Shown piece after piece: positions 1-7,273 of a stretch of 11,724 nt of DNA. Both the position numbers and the translations under genes were made by a program. This DNA comes from CAZNYG01 sp964577205 (GTDB lineage Bacteria; Elusimicrobiota; Endomicrobiia; Endomicrobiales; CAIRNS01), in contig CAZNYG010000063.1 of the NCBI GenBank assembly GCA_964577205.1, forward strand, positions 1 to 11,724, given 5' to 3'. The stretch's first letter is position 1. The number at the start of each line of letters is the position of its first letter. The notes under the pieces are model-generated. The model had not been told where the DNA came from. It searched no databases and was given only the letters and a program-made list of their open reading frames with translations.

Positions 1-528
1 GGGCAGGGTGATGTGTGCGTCACGCCGGCGCAGATGGCTTGCCTTATCGGAGCAGTGGCGAACAGAGGAGCGTATTATCAGCCTTACCTGGTGGATTCTA
101 TCGTTGATCCTTTCGGGAAGACGATCTTCAAGAACACTCCGCGGAAAAAGGACGATATCGCCCTTGAGCCCCGTGTGTGGGACCTGCTGCGGGAAGCCCT
201 TGAAAATGTGGTTTCGAACGGTACAGGGCGCGGATGCTATCTCCCGGGATTGAAGGTGGCCGGGAAAACCGGCACCGCTGAGAATCCTCACGGCAACGAC
301 CACGCGTGGTTCGTTTCCTATGCGCCCGCCGACAACCCGGAACTCGCGCTCGCGGTAATCGTGGAGAACGGCGGCCATGGCGGAACGGCGGCTGTCCCGG
401 TAACCCGGAAGATTTATGAAGCGAATTTCAATCTGGTAAAAGAGCCCCGGCCGAAACCAGCTGTCGGAGAAGCGGACGACGCGAAAGAGGCGCCGACGCC
501 GGGCGCGTTCGGGAACGTTGCGCATTGA
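1..528 (+). CDS. mrdA: Penicillin-binding protein 2, C-terminal part (5'-truncated by window edge)
   Basis: This is the C-terminal piece of a class B penicillin-binding protein, the DD-transpeptidase that cross-links peptidoglycan in the periplasm during cell elongation. Reading from base 1 in frame 1 gives GQGDVCVTPAQMA, which matches the GQG-x-VTPLQMA segment of PBP2 proteins. The third active-site motif, KTGTAE, follows (Lys codon at 265-267). The catalytic Ser motif and SxN motif lie upstream of the window and cannot be checked. The protein ends with a Pro/Ala/Glu-rich tail of about 30 residues after the transpeptidase fold, probably unstructured. The stop codon at 526-528 is 15 bases before rodA, the usual PBP2-RodA operon order. 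PbpA/FtsI-type paralogues share these motifs; the RodA neighbour is what favours PBP2. Confidence 0.9.
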   Translation, partial: GQGDVCVTPAQMACLIGAVANRGAYYQPYLVDSIVDPFGKTIFKNTPRKKDDIALEPRVWDLLREALENVVSNGTGRGCYLPGLKVAGKTGTAENPHGNDHAWFVSYAPADNPELALAVIVENGGHGGTAAVPVTRKIYEANFNLVKEPRPKPAVGEADDAKEAPTPGAFGNVAH

Positions 529-543
529 TGCGCGCGGGTAATT

Positions 544-1894
544 ATGTACTCTGAAGAAAAAGGTTTTTTTCATCGGTTCACGGAAAAAGTAGACTGGATC
601 ATGCTGGCCGCCATAGTGTTCCTTGTCGGCATGGGGNNNNNNNNNNGTCTCTGTTTATTCCGCGACGCTGCATTACGGGAATTCAAGCAGGTTCGTTATA
701 ACGCAGTCCATGGCGATACTCATCGGTGTCATCGGCATGGTGGCCATCGTGAACGTCAACTACCAGATATTCCGCCAGTTGGTACCCTTTGTTTACGGCG
801 CGTCGATATTCCTTCTGGTGGCGGTGCTGGGAGGGGGAAGCATGATCCACGGTACAAGGGGATGGTTCAAGCTCGGCCTTTTCCAGTTCCAGCCCGTGGA
901 AATTGCCAAATTCTTTTTCATCCTGGCCCTTGCCGGTTTTCTCGACGGCAGGTGGAGGGAGACAAAACGCCTCTCAACGGTCGCTCTCGCCCTGCTGATG
1001 CTGGGCGGCAACATTATTCTGATACTTATGCAGCCGGATTTCGGTTCAACGCTTTCTTATTTCCCTGCGACGCTCGTCCTTCTGTTCCTTTCGGGCGTGG
1101 AACCGCTGTACCTTCTGGGCATGGTTATTTTCGGGGCCATAGCCGCGTGTCTCCCGCTGATGTCCACGTATTTCAGGATGCAGCCGGACCTTTTTGATAA
1201 GCCGGTGACGGGTTTTATCGCGGGCATGCTTCAGGGCGGCTGGCATTCCGTCGCCGCCGTCGCGGGTATCATCGCGCTGTTGTTCCTGATATGGTGGTTC
1301 ATGGTCAAGCTGCGGTGGTCTCTGCCGCTGGCTTATCCCGTGATCCTTTCTCTTATCATAGTGGCGGGAAGCCTTTCATCGATAGTGGTGCAGAAATCGC
1401 TGAAGGAATACCAGCGTAAAAGGCTTGTCGTATTCGTGAACCCGGAGATAGACCCTCTGGGATCGGGCTACAATATCATCCAGTCGAAGATCGCGATAGG
1501 GTCCGGCAAGGTATTCGGGAAAGGGCTTTTTTCCGGAACGCAATCTCAGCTGGGATTCCTGCCGGAACAGCACACGGATTTCATTTACTCGGTGATCGGT
1601 GAGGAAACAGGGTACCTGTTCTCGCAGCTGACTATCGTGTTCTATTTCATCCTGGTATGGCGCGCGATGCTGGTAGCCCGGGAGGCGCGCGACCGTTACG
1701 GGTCGCTCATCGCCGCAGGCGTCGCGACGTTGTTCGCCTTTTACGGCGTCATCAACATGGGCATGGTCATGGGGCTAATGCCCGCGACGGGGCTGCCGCT
1801 TCCCCTTGTCTCGTACGGCGGATCGTCGATGGTCACGTCGCTGTGGGGCATCGGCATACTCATGTGCATACATTTGAGAAGGTTCACAAACTAA
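544..1894 (+). CDS. rodA: Rod shape-determining protein RodA (SEDS glycosyltransferase), interrupted by an assembly gap
   Basis: RodA is the inner-membrane SEDS peptidoglycan polymerase that works with PBP2 in the elongasome. Residues before the gap (MYSEEKGFF... VDWIMLAAIVFLVGMG) are the cytoplasmic N-terminus and start of the first membrane helix. After the gap the next frame resumes with VSVYSAT, the usual end of that helix. Family signatures downstream are FQPVEIAKF, MQPDFGST, the GSGYNIIQSKIAIGSG loop, GTQSQLGFLPEQHTDFIYSVIGEE and PLPLVSYGGSSM. The two halves are in different frames only because the gap is written as 10 Ns, which is not a multiple of three. Total length is about 450 residues against about 370 in E. 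coli. The excess lies between QPDFGS and KEYQRKR, where extra hydrophobic segments appear. The ribosome-binding site is weak (GCGGG), so translation is probably coupled to the gene upstream. Confidence 0.93.
637..646. other. Scaffold gap of 10 Ns inside rodA
   Basis: Ten consecutive undetermined bases lie inside the first membrane helix of RodA. The codon frame ends cleanly at 636 and resumes at 647, so the true gap length should be a multiple of three, for example 9 or 12. The 10 Ns are best read as an assembler placeholder. Confidence 0.97.
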
Positions 1895-1900
1895 GGCATC

Positions 1901-1987
1901 GTAAATCGAAAATTTCAAATTGAACGGCACGTCAATTGTAAAGTCGTTGACGTCCAATTTAAAATTTGCGATTTGAAATTTGAAATG
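1901..1987. repeat. Intergenic inverted repeat A with 7-bp word periodicity
   Basis: This element fills most of the rodA to radical-SAM spacer. AAAT recurs at 1903, 1910 and 1917 (7-bp step). Its complement ATTT recurs at 1957, 1964, 1971 and 1978 (7-bp step). The arms pair: 1904-1923 matches the reverse complement of 1955-1974 in 18 of 20 positions. An inner pair, ACGTCAA at 1929-1935 and TTGACGT at 1947-1953, tightens the loop. The element is far more AT-rich than the flanking genes. It has the same design as elements B and C in this window but a different word. No function is known to me. Confidence 0.8.
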
Positions 1988-2009
1988 TCTCTAAGGTGGT
2001 ACTGATCAT

Positions 2010-4463
2010 ATGATCGATATTGAGAAGATTCTTCCGCTGGTTCAGCGTCCCGGACGCTACATTAATCACGAACTGAATACCTATCCTCCGCGGGAGAACG
2101 CGGATGTTAAACTCTGCCTGTGTTTCCCGGACCTGTACGAGGTCGGGGGGTCCAACCTGGGACTGGAGATACTCTACCACCTGGTCAACCGGAAGACTGA
2201 CGCGGGCTGCGAACGCTGCTACGCGCCGGCTGACGACATGGAGGCGCAGCTCCGGAGCCGGTCGCTGCCTCTTTTCGCGCTGGAGTCGCGGCGCCCCGTA
2301 AAGTCGTTCGATATCGTCGGATTCACCCTGCAGTACGAGCTGTGCGCGACCAACATCCTGGCGATGCTGGACCTTGCCGGCATCCCCCTGGCTGCAAAGG
2401 ACCGCGGCAGCGGATACCCTCTGATAATCGGCGGCGGCCCGATGACCGCTAATCCGGAACCGCTGGCGGAATTCTTCGACGCGTTCGTCCTGGGCGACGG
2501 GGAAGATGCCATCGTCGATATTATCGTGGCTGTCCGCGAAGGCAAGGCGGCGGGCGACAGCCGGGAAAAGATGCTGTTAAGGCTCGCGCGCATAGAAGGA
2601 GTGTATGTCCCTTCTTTGTACGAAGTCGATCACAATCCGGACGGAACGGTCGCCGCGGTGCGTCCCGTCAATGCCGATGTACCGGCGCGAGTTACTAAAC
2701 GGGTCACGAAACTCGACGACGCTTTTTTCCCTCCTACTAAGATCGTCCCATACCTGCAGACGGTGCATAATAGGCTGAATATCGAGATCGCCCGGGGATG
2801 CGCCAGCCATTGCCGTTTCTGTCAGGCGTCGCGTTATTACCATCCGTGGCGCCCGCGGTCGAAAGAGAACATCCTCGCGCTGGTGGAAAAAGGGATGGCT
2901 TCCACCGGGTTCGAAGAGATCGCCTTCTCGGCGCTTTCCTGCACGGATTACCGCGGGCTGGACGCGATCCTTACCGAGGTCAACCGCCGGTACGCTTCCC
3001 AGCGGATCAGTATTTCGCTTCCTTCCCTGCGGTGCGACCAGTTCTCGCTTCAGGTGGCATCGAATCTCGGGTACAACAAGCGGTCCGGCCTGACGTTCGC
3101 TCCGGAAGCGGGTACTGACCGCCTCAGAACGGTCATCGGGAAAAATCTGCCGGGGACGCAGATAGCGGAGACGCTGTCCCTCGCGTGGCGCATGGGATGG
3201 CGCACGATAAAGCTGTATTTCATGATCGGGCTTCCGACGGAGACGATGGCCGACGTGGAAGGGACCGCCGTACTGCTGCGGTCCATCAAGAAGCTCGCGC
3301 CGGGACTGAACTTTACCGTTACCGTCTCGCCGTTCGTGCCCAAAGCGCAGACGCCGTTCCAGTGGGTGGCCATGGCCCGCAGGGACGTGATCCGGGAACG
3401 TTTCCAGCGGCTGCAGAAGATCCTGCCGGCCTCGGTAAAAGGGCACTATGTGGAATCCAGCATCCTGGAAGGCGTGTTCGCCCGGGGCGACCGCCGGCTT
3501 TCCGCGGTTATCCGCCGCGCGTGGGAAAAAGGATGCCGGTTCGACCAGTGGAAAGAACATCTTAAGTACGACCTGTGGCAGCAGGCCTTCGCCGACTGCG
3601 GCCTGGATCCCGAGTTCTATGCTTTCCGGGAACGTTCCGCCGATGAGGTGCTGCCCTGGGAACACCTGCGGTTCGGTATGCCCAAAGACGCGATGCGCAA
3701 AGAGTACGAGGAAAGTCTCGCGGTCAACGTGACGGAAACACCGCTGGAACCGGCAGCGGCGCCGGCAATCCCGCCCCCGCCGCCCGCGCCCCGGCCTTCG
3801 GCTGTCCTTCAGACGGTCCAGCGGCTGCGGCTGCGCTTCCGCCGCGCGGGGATCGTGCGTTTTCTGTCGCACCTGGAACAGATAGAGATGTTCCGCCGCG
3901 TCATGAGGCGTTCGGGGCTGCCGCTCAACTATACCGGGGGGTTTAGCCCTCAGATCAAAATGGCGTTCGGGCCCGCGGTCTCCGTCGGGTATGAGAGCGG
4001 CAGCGAATACGTCGAGGTGGAGTTGACCCGCAGGGTCGAACCCGCCGAAGTCCAGCTGCGGCTCGCGCCCGCTCTGCCCGAAGGGTATTCACTGATGTCC
4101 GCGCGCAAAGTGCCGGTCTTTTTTCCTTCGCTGGATTCGCTCCTTAACGTCGCCGAGTATTATATCGGCGTCGCGGTCACGGACGAGGCCATCGAGAAGC
4201 TGCTCGCGCGAAAAGAGATCATTATTGAGAAGCGGAAAGAGAACCGGATCGAGCGTGTCGATGCCCGCCCTCTTATCCGTGAGATGAAGCGTGAAGGGGA
4301 CGGCCTTATGCTGCAGCTGCGGTTCGGGCCGAAGCGGAACGTAAAACCGGAACGCGTCATCCAGGTACTGTGCGGCATGACGGAAGAAGAGGCCAAGCTC
4401 CTGCCCGTCGAACGCCGGGCGCTTGTTATTGAAAAGAATGACGGTTCCATAGCGGAACCGTGA
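2010..4463 (+). CDS. B12-binding-type radical SAM protein (TIGR03960-like) fused to a DUF2344 domain
   Basis: This is a fused protein of 817 residues. The N-terminal part, about residues 20-200, resembles the B12-binding-like domain of TIGR03960 proteins (PDLYEVGGSNLGLEILYHLVN, then IIGGGPMTANPEPLAEFFDAFVLGDGE). The radical SAM core follows, with the 4Fe-4S cluster cysteines C264, C268 and C271 in the CX3CX2C motif and downstream ISLPSLRCD and SGLTFAPEAGT segments. A Pro/Ala linker near residues 580-600 leads into a DUF2344 domain (RLRFRRAGIVRFLSHLEQIEMF, GFSPQIKMAFGPAVSVGYES). In many bacteria these two parts occur as one polypeptide or as adjacent genes, often beside rng. The substrate is unknown; an RNA-modification role is a guess from the neighbour. 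The Shine-Dalgarno AAGGTGG (1993-1999) supports the ATG at 2010. A 12-bp palindrome, GATCATATGATC (2004-2015), overlaps the start codon. Confidence 0.88.
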   Translation: MIDIEKILPLVQRPGRYINHELNTYPPRENADVKLCLCFPDLYEVGGSNLGLEILYHLVNRKTDAGCERCYAPADDMEAQLRSRSLPLFALESRRPVKSFDIVGFTLQYELCATNILAMLDLAGIPLAAKDRGSGYPLIIGGGPMTANPEPLAEFFDAFVLGDGEDAIVDIIVAVREGKAAGDSREKMLLRLARIEGVYVPSLYEVDHNPDGTVAAVRPVNADVPARVTKRVTKLDDAFFPPTKIVPYLQTVHNRLNIEIARGCASHCRFCQASRYYHPWRPRSKENILALVEKGMASTGFEEIAFSALSCTDYRGLDAILTEVNRRYASQRISISLPSLRCDQFSLQVASNLGYNKRSGLTFAPEAGTDRLRTVIGKNLPGTQIAETLSLAWRMGWRTIKLYFMIGLPTETMADVEGTAVLLRSIKKLAPGLNFTVTVSPFVPKAQTPFQWVAMARRDVIRERFQRLQKILPASVKGHYVESSILEGVFARGDRRLSAVIRRAWEKGCRFDQWKEHLKYDLWQQAFADCGLDPEFYAFRERSADEVLPWEHLRFGMPKDAMRKEYEESLAVNVTETPLEPAAAPAIPPPPPAPRPSAVLQTVQRLRLRFRRAGIVRFLSHLEQIEMFRRVMRRSGLPLNYTGGFSPQIKMAFGPAVSVGYESGSEYVEVELTRRVEPAEVQLRLAPALPEGYSLMSARKVPVFFPSLDSLLNVAEYYIGVAVTDEAIEKLLARKEIIIEKRKENRIERVDARPLIREMKREGDGLMLQLRFGPKRNVKPERVIQVLCGMTEEEAKLLPVERRALVIEKNDGSIAEP

Positions 4464-4471
4464 AGATTTTT
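4441..4471 (+). terminator. Perfect 8-bp stem-loop over the stop codon of the radical SAM gene, possible weak terminator or attenuator
   Basis: ACGGTTCC (4441-4448) and GGAACCGT (4454-4461) form a perfect 8-bp stem with a 5-base loop that includes the last codons and the first base of the stop codon. A run of five Ts (4467-4471 region) follows after a five-base offset, which is not ideal for intrinsic termination. It could partially terminate or stabilise the upstream message ahead of rng. Confidence 0.4.
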
Positions 4472-4475
4472 ATGA

Positions 4476-4501
4476 CGCCGGGAGGCAATGCCTGTTCGGC
4501 G
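4476..4501 (+). promoter_or_regulatory. Hairpin in the rng leader
   Basis: CGCCG (4476-4480) pairs with CGGCG (4497-4501), and inside it AGGC (4483-4486) pairs with GCCT (4490-4493) around a three-base loop. The two stems are separated by a small internal loop. The hairpin lies 27 bases upstream of the rng start. Structured leaders of RNase E genes are known to mediate feedback control by the enzyme; that this hairpin does so is inference. Confidence 0.35.
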
Positions 4502-4528
4502 CGAGATCACGAATGTTAAGAGGTTACC

Positions 4529-5956
4529 ATGAAGAAAGAGATTATTGTAAATCGTACCGTTGACGAGGCCCGCGTCGCTATTATAGAGAACGGGCAGATG
4601 ACCGACCTGTTCTTTGAACGGCGGGAATCGGAAAAGATAGCGGGGAATATCTATAAAGCGCAGGTTAAGAACATCCTGCCCGGGCTGTCCAGCGCGTTCG
4701 TCGAGGTGGGGCTGGAACGCAGCGCGTATCTGTATGTCGACGATGTCCGCGCCGATGGCAAGGAATCGAAGATCGAGAAAATGATCAAAACGGGGCAGGA
4801 GATCATCGTCCAGGTCGACAAGGAACCCATCAGCACCAAGGGCGCCCGCGTGACCATGGACGTTTCGCTGCCCGGCAGGCTGCTGGTCTATATGCCGTTC
4901 ACCCATCATATCGGAATTTCCAAGAACATCGAATCACGGGAAGAACGCGGCCGCCTTAAAAGTATTTTAGCGGAAATGCGCTCCGAGTGCCCTGGCGGTT
5001 TCATCGTCCGCACTGAGGCGGAAGAAGCCACTGACAAGGAACTGAAACGCGAGATGAAATACCTGGTCCGCATGTGGAACTCCGTGGTTCAGCGCGCGGG
5101 GCAGGTCAAAGCGCCGGCGCTCCTGCACAGGGATATCGGCATCGTGTTCCAGACGGCGCGCGATTATTTCAACGAAGACGTCGATATCTTCCTCATCGAC
5201 AGCAAGGAAGAGTTCCGGGAAGTGACCGATTTCGTCCGCATCGTCTCGCCGGAACTCCTGGACCGCGTCAAACAGTATCCCAGCAAGACGCCGATCCTGA
5301 AGGCTTTCAACATAGAGAGCGAGATCAAGAAACTGCGGTCTAACCGCGTCAATCTGCAGTCCGGCGGCTCCATCATCATCCAGGAGGCCGAATCGCTTTG
5401 CGCCATCGACGTCAACACGGGCCGTTTCACCGGAAAGAAGTCCCAGGAGGAAACGGTAACGATGACGAACCTGGAAGCGGCCAAAGAGGTCGCCCGCCAG
5501 CTCAGGCTGCGCAACATCGGCGGCATCATCGTCATTGACTTTATCGACATGAAACGCGCCAAGAACCGCCAGCGCGTTCTGGAAGCGCTGACCAGCGCGG
5601 TAAAAGGCGACAAAGCTAAGATAAAGATATGGCCCATCACGCGGCTGGGTCTCATCGAGATGACGAGGGAACGCCGCCGCGAATCCCTGAACGCTCTTCT
5701 CGGCGAACAATGCCCTACCTGCAACGGGCTGGGACTGGTGCTGTCGCGCGAATCGCTTTTCATCCAGGTCAACCTTGAACTGGAACAGCTCAAATTGAGC
5801 CGCCATGCCGGAAAGGTCCGCATCCGCCTGAGCCCTTCGGTAGCCCAGTATTTCAAAGAACGCATTAAACGCCTGCAGCAGAGCGCCGGCGAACGCGTCG
5901 AGATCCAGCCCGCCCACGACGTCGAGTGGGAGGATTATCAAATAATTGTTGAATAA
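4529..5956 (+). CDS. rng: Ribonuclease G (Rne/Rng family endoribonuclease)
   Basis: This single-strand-specific endoribonuclease of the RNase E/G family acts in rRNA maturation and mRNA turnover in the cytoplasm. Its 475 residues match the length of RNase G rather than RNase E, with no long C-terminal scaffold region. An S1 RNA-binding domain occupies about residues 37-125 (GNIYKAQVKNILPGLSSAFVEVG). The DNase I-like catalytic part has AIDVNTG with D294 and VIDFIDM with D337. Their 43-residue spacing equals that of the metal-binding pair D303/D346 of E. coli RNase E. C395 and C398 (CPTC) form the zinc-link motif. The start at 4529 is preceded by AAGAGG. It lies 65 bases downstream of the radical SAM/DUF2344 gene, a pairing seen in several phyla, and is probably co-transcribed with it. 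Confidence 0.95.
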   Translation: MKKEIIVNRTVDEARVAIIENGQMTDLFFERRESEKIAGNIYKAQVKNILPGLSSAFVEVGLERSAYLYVDDVRADGKESKIEKMIKTGQEIIVQVDKEPISTKGARVTMDVSLPGRLLVYMPFTHHIGISKNIESREERGRLKSILAEMRSECPGGFIVRTEAEEATDKELKREMKYLVRMWNSVVQRAGQVKAPALLHRDIGIVFQTARDYFNEDVDIFLIDSKEEFREVTDFVRIVSPELLDRVKQYPSKTPILKAFNIESEIKKLRSNRVNLQSGGSIIIQEAESLCAIDVNTGRFTGKKSQEETVTMTNLEAAKEVARQLRLRNIGGIIVIDFIDMKRAKNRQRVLEALTSAVKGDKAKIKIWPITRLGLIEMTRERRRESLNALLGEQCPTCNGLGLVLSRESLFIQVNLELEQLKLSRHAGKVRIRLSPSVAQYFKERIKRLQQSAGERVEIQPAHDVEWEDYQIIVE

Positions 5957-5957
5957 C

Positions 5958-6036
5958 AGCAATGAGCAGTCAGCATTCAGCGATTAGCTTACGGCTTATG
6001 CTGACTGCTTCTTTGATAGCTGAATGCTGATTGCTC
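5958..6036. repeat. Intergenic inverted repeat B with 7-bp word periodicity
   Basis: The element starts directly after the rng stop codon. AGC recurs at 5958, 5965, 5972, 5979 and 5986 with an exact 7-bp step. The complementary word GCT recurs at 6000 and 6007, and again at 6019, 6026 and 6033, with 7-bp steps. The outer arms GAGCAGTCAGCATTCAGC (from 5964) and GCTGAATGCTGATTGCTC (ending 6036) are complementary in 17 of 18 positions. The inner ATGCTGACTGCT (5998-6009) is an exact reverse complement of part of the left arm, so two alternative hairpins are possible. No coding sequence is seen here. It has the same design as elements A and C with a different word. Confidence 0.82.
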
Positions 6037-6070
6037 AAAGACGCTTTTATTCCTTTTGAGGGGTTTAAAT

Positions 6071-7168
6071 ATGGCTCTATCCGCAGGTATCGTCGGGTTG
6101 CCGAACGTCGGAAAATCGACCTTGTTTAACGCGATAACGAACTGTAACGCCGAAGCTCAGAACTATCCGTTCTGCACTATCGATCCGAACACCGGCATCG
6201 TCCCTATCCCCGATCCGCGTCTGGACGTCCTCGCGAAGATGAGCGCTTCGGAGAAGATCACCCCCGCGGTCATTACGTTCACCGATATCGCCGGGCTGGT
6301 CAAGGGCGCGTCCAAAGGGGAAGGGCTCGGCAACAAATTCCTTTCCCATATCCGCGAAGTGTCGGCCATCGCGCACGTCGTGCGCTGTTTTGAAGATGAA
6401 AACATCGTGCACGTAAGCGGCCGCATTGATCCGCTGGACGATATCGAGGTCATCAACACAGAGCTTGTGCTTGCTGATTTTGAAATGGCCGACAAGATGT
6501 GTTCAAACCTTGACCGGCAGCTGCGCGCTTCCGCGGACCAGGAAGCAAAAGAGCGGGCGGCCCTGCTCAGGAAGATCAGGGAGACGCTTGAAAAAGGCGA
6601 GCCGGTACGCTCCCTTTCATTTACCGAAGAGGAAAAAGAGTACGTGCGCTCTTTGAGCTTTCTCAGCGGCAAAAAGGTCATTTACGTGGCTAACGTCAGC
6701 GAAGCGATGATCGGCAAGCCGAACGCCGCCGTCGACCAGGTGCGCCGTTACGCCGAAGAACATGGCGACGAATTCGCCGTCATCTGCGCGAAGATCGAAG
6801 AAGAGATATCAAAGCTGGAAGGCGCCGAAAAAGCCGATTTCCTTAAAGAACTCGGTATCACCGAATCAGGGCTCGATGTCATAGCAAAAAAGTGTTTTTC
6901 GCTTCTCGGGCTTCAGACCTACCTGACGACGGGCGTCAAGGAAACACGCGCCTGGACCATTCATAAAGGCGACACCGCGCCCAAAGCGGCCGGGGTCATC
7001 CACACCGATTTTGAACGCGGCTTCATACGCGCCAACATTGTTTCCTACGACGATCTGGTTAAGTACGGCAGCATGAAGGACGTCCGCGAAAAAGGCCTGC
7101 TGCGCCAGGAAGGAAAAGAATACGTCATGCGCGACGGAGACGTGGTGGAATTCCTCTTTAATGTATAA
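6071..7168 (+). CDS. ychF: Redox-regulated ribosome-associated ATPase YchF (Obg/OLA1 family)
   Basis: YchF is a universally conserved P-loop NTPase of the Obg superfamily that prefers ATP and associates with ribosomes. The 365-residue protein has a G1 P-loop GLPNVGKST at residues 9-17, G3 DIAGLVKGAS starting at D72, and NVSE at 208-211 in place of the NKxD of true GTPases, the family's ATP-preference signature. A coiled-coil region (about 135-200) and a C-terminal TGS domain (about 280-365, ending GDVVEFLFNV) complete the usual architecture. The ATG at 6071 is chosen because GAGGGG (6058-6063) sits seven bases upstream and MALSAGIVG is the usual N-terminus; an in-frame start at 6056 would lie within or before this site. 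It is separated from rng by element B and may have its own promoter, which I could not identify. Confidence 0.97.
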   Translation: MALSAGIVGLPNVGKSTLFNAITNCNAEAQNYPFCTIDPNTGIVPIPDPRLDVLAKMSASEKITPAVITFTDIAGLVKGASKGEGLGNKFLSHIREVSAIAHVVRCFEDENIVHVSGRIDPLDDIEVINTELVLADFEMADKMCSNLDRQLRASADQEAKERAALLRKIRETLEKGEPVRSLSFTEEEKEYVRSLSFLSGKKVIYVANVSEAMIGKPNAAVDQVRRYAEEHGDEFAVICAKIEEEISKLEGAEKADFLKELGITESGLDVIAKKCFSLLGLQTYLTTGVKETRAWTIHKGDTAPKAAGVIHTDFERGFIRANIVSYDDLVKYGSMKDVREKGLLRQEGKEYVMRDGDVVEFLFNV

Positions 7169-7174
7169 CGGCTT

Positions 7175-7264
7175 AAAGGCGTTCTTGTGTTCTTGAGTTC
7201 TCGGGTTCTCGTGTTGAACAACCATGCAGTCAACGAATCTCCATAAACTCGAGAACGCCGTTTA
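7175..7264. repeat. Intergenic inverted repeat C with 8-bp tandem word
   Basis: GTTCT recurs at 7181, 7189, 7197 and 7205 with an exact 8-bp step, followed by a degenerate unit GTGTTG. The far end, CTCGAGAACGCCGTTT (7249-7264), is the imperfect reverse complement of the start of the element (AAAGGCGTTCTTG, 7175-7187). The two ends can therefore pair around a loop that contains the remaining repeat units. It lies just after the ychF stop codon. The design is close to elements A and B but with an 8-bp instead of a 7-bp step. Confidence 0.72.
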
Positions 7265-7273
7265 GTACTTATT

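Noticed and set aside
623..1894. rodA as a frameshifted pseudogene
   Set aside because: The frame change coincides exactly with the 10-N placeholder, and both sides carry conserved RodA sequence. A gap length divisible by three restores one frame.
2577..3872. Long open frame of 431 codons on the minus strand
   Set aside because: It lies wholly inside the radical SAM/DUF2344 gene, and its translation is rich in Arg, Pro and His with no recognisable motif. This is the typical antisense shadow of a GC-rich gene.
4967..5962. Open frame of 331 codons on the minus strand
   Set aside because: It is antisense to rng, whose family motifs are intact on the plus strand. The minus-strand product has no recognisable domain.
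5958..6036. Intrinsic terminator of rng
   Set aside because: The arms are AT/GC mixed with two competing pairings and no T-run directly follows, so a terminator does not explain the 7-bp periodicity.
6056..6070. Upstream in-frame start for ychF
   Set aside because: It would place five extra residues ahead of the conserved MALSAGIVG start and use the ribosome-binding site as coding sequence.
7181..7215. CRISPR-like array
   Set aside because: The repeating unit is only 8 bp with no spacers of normal length. It belongs to palindromic element C.
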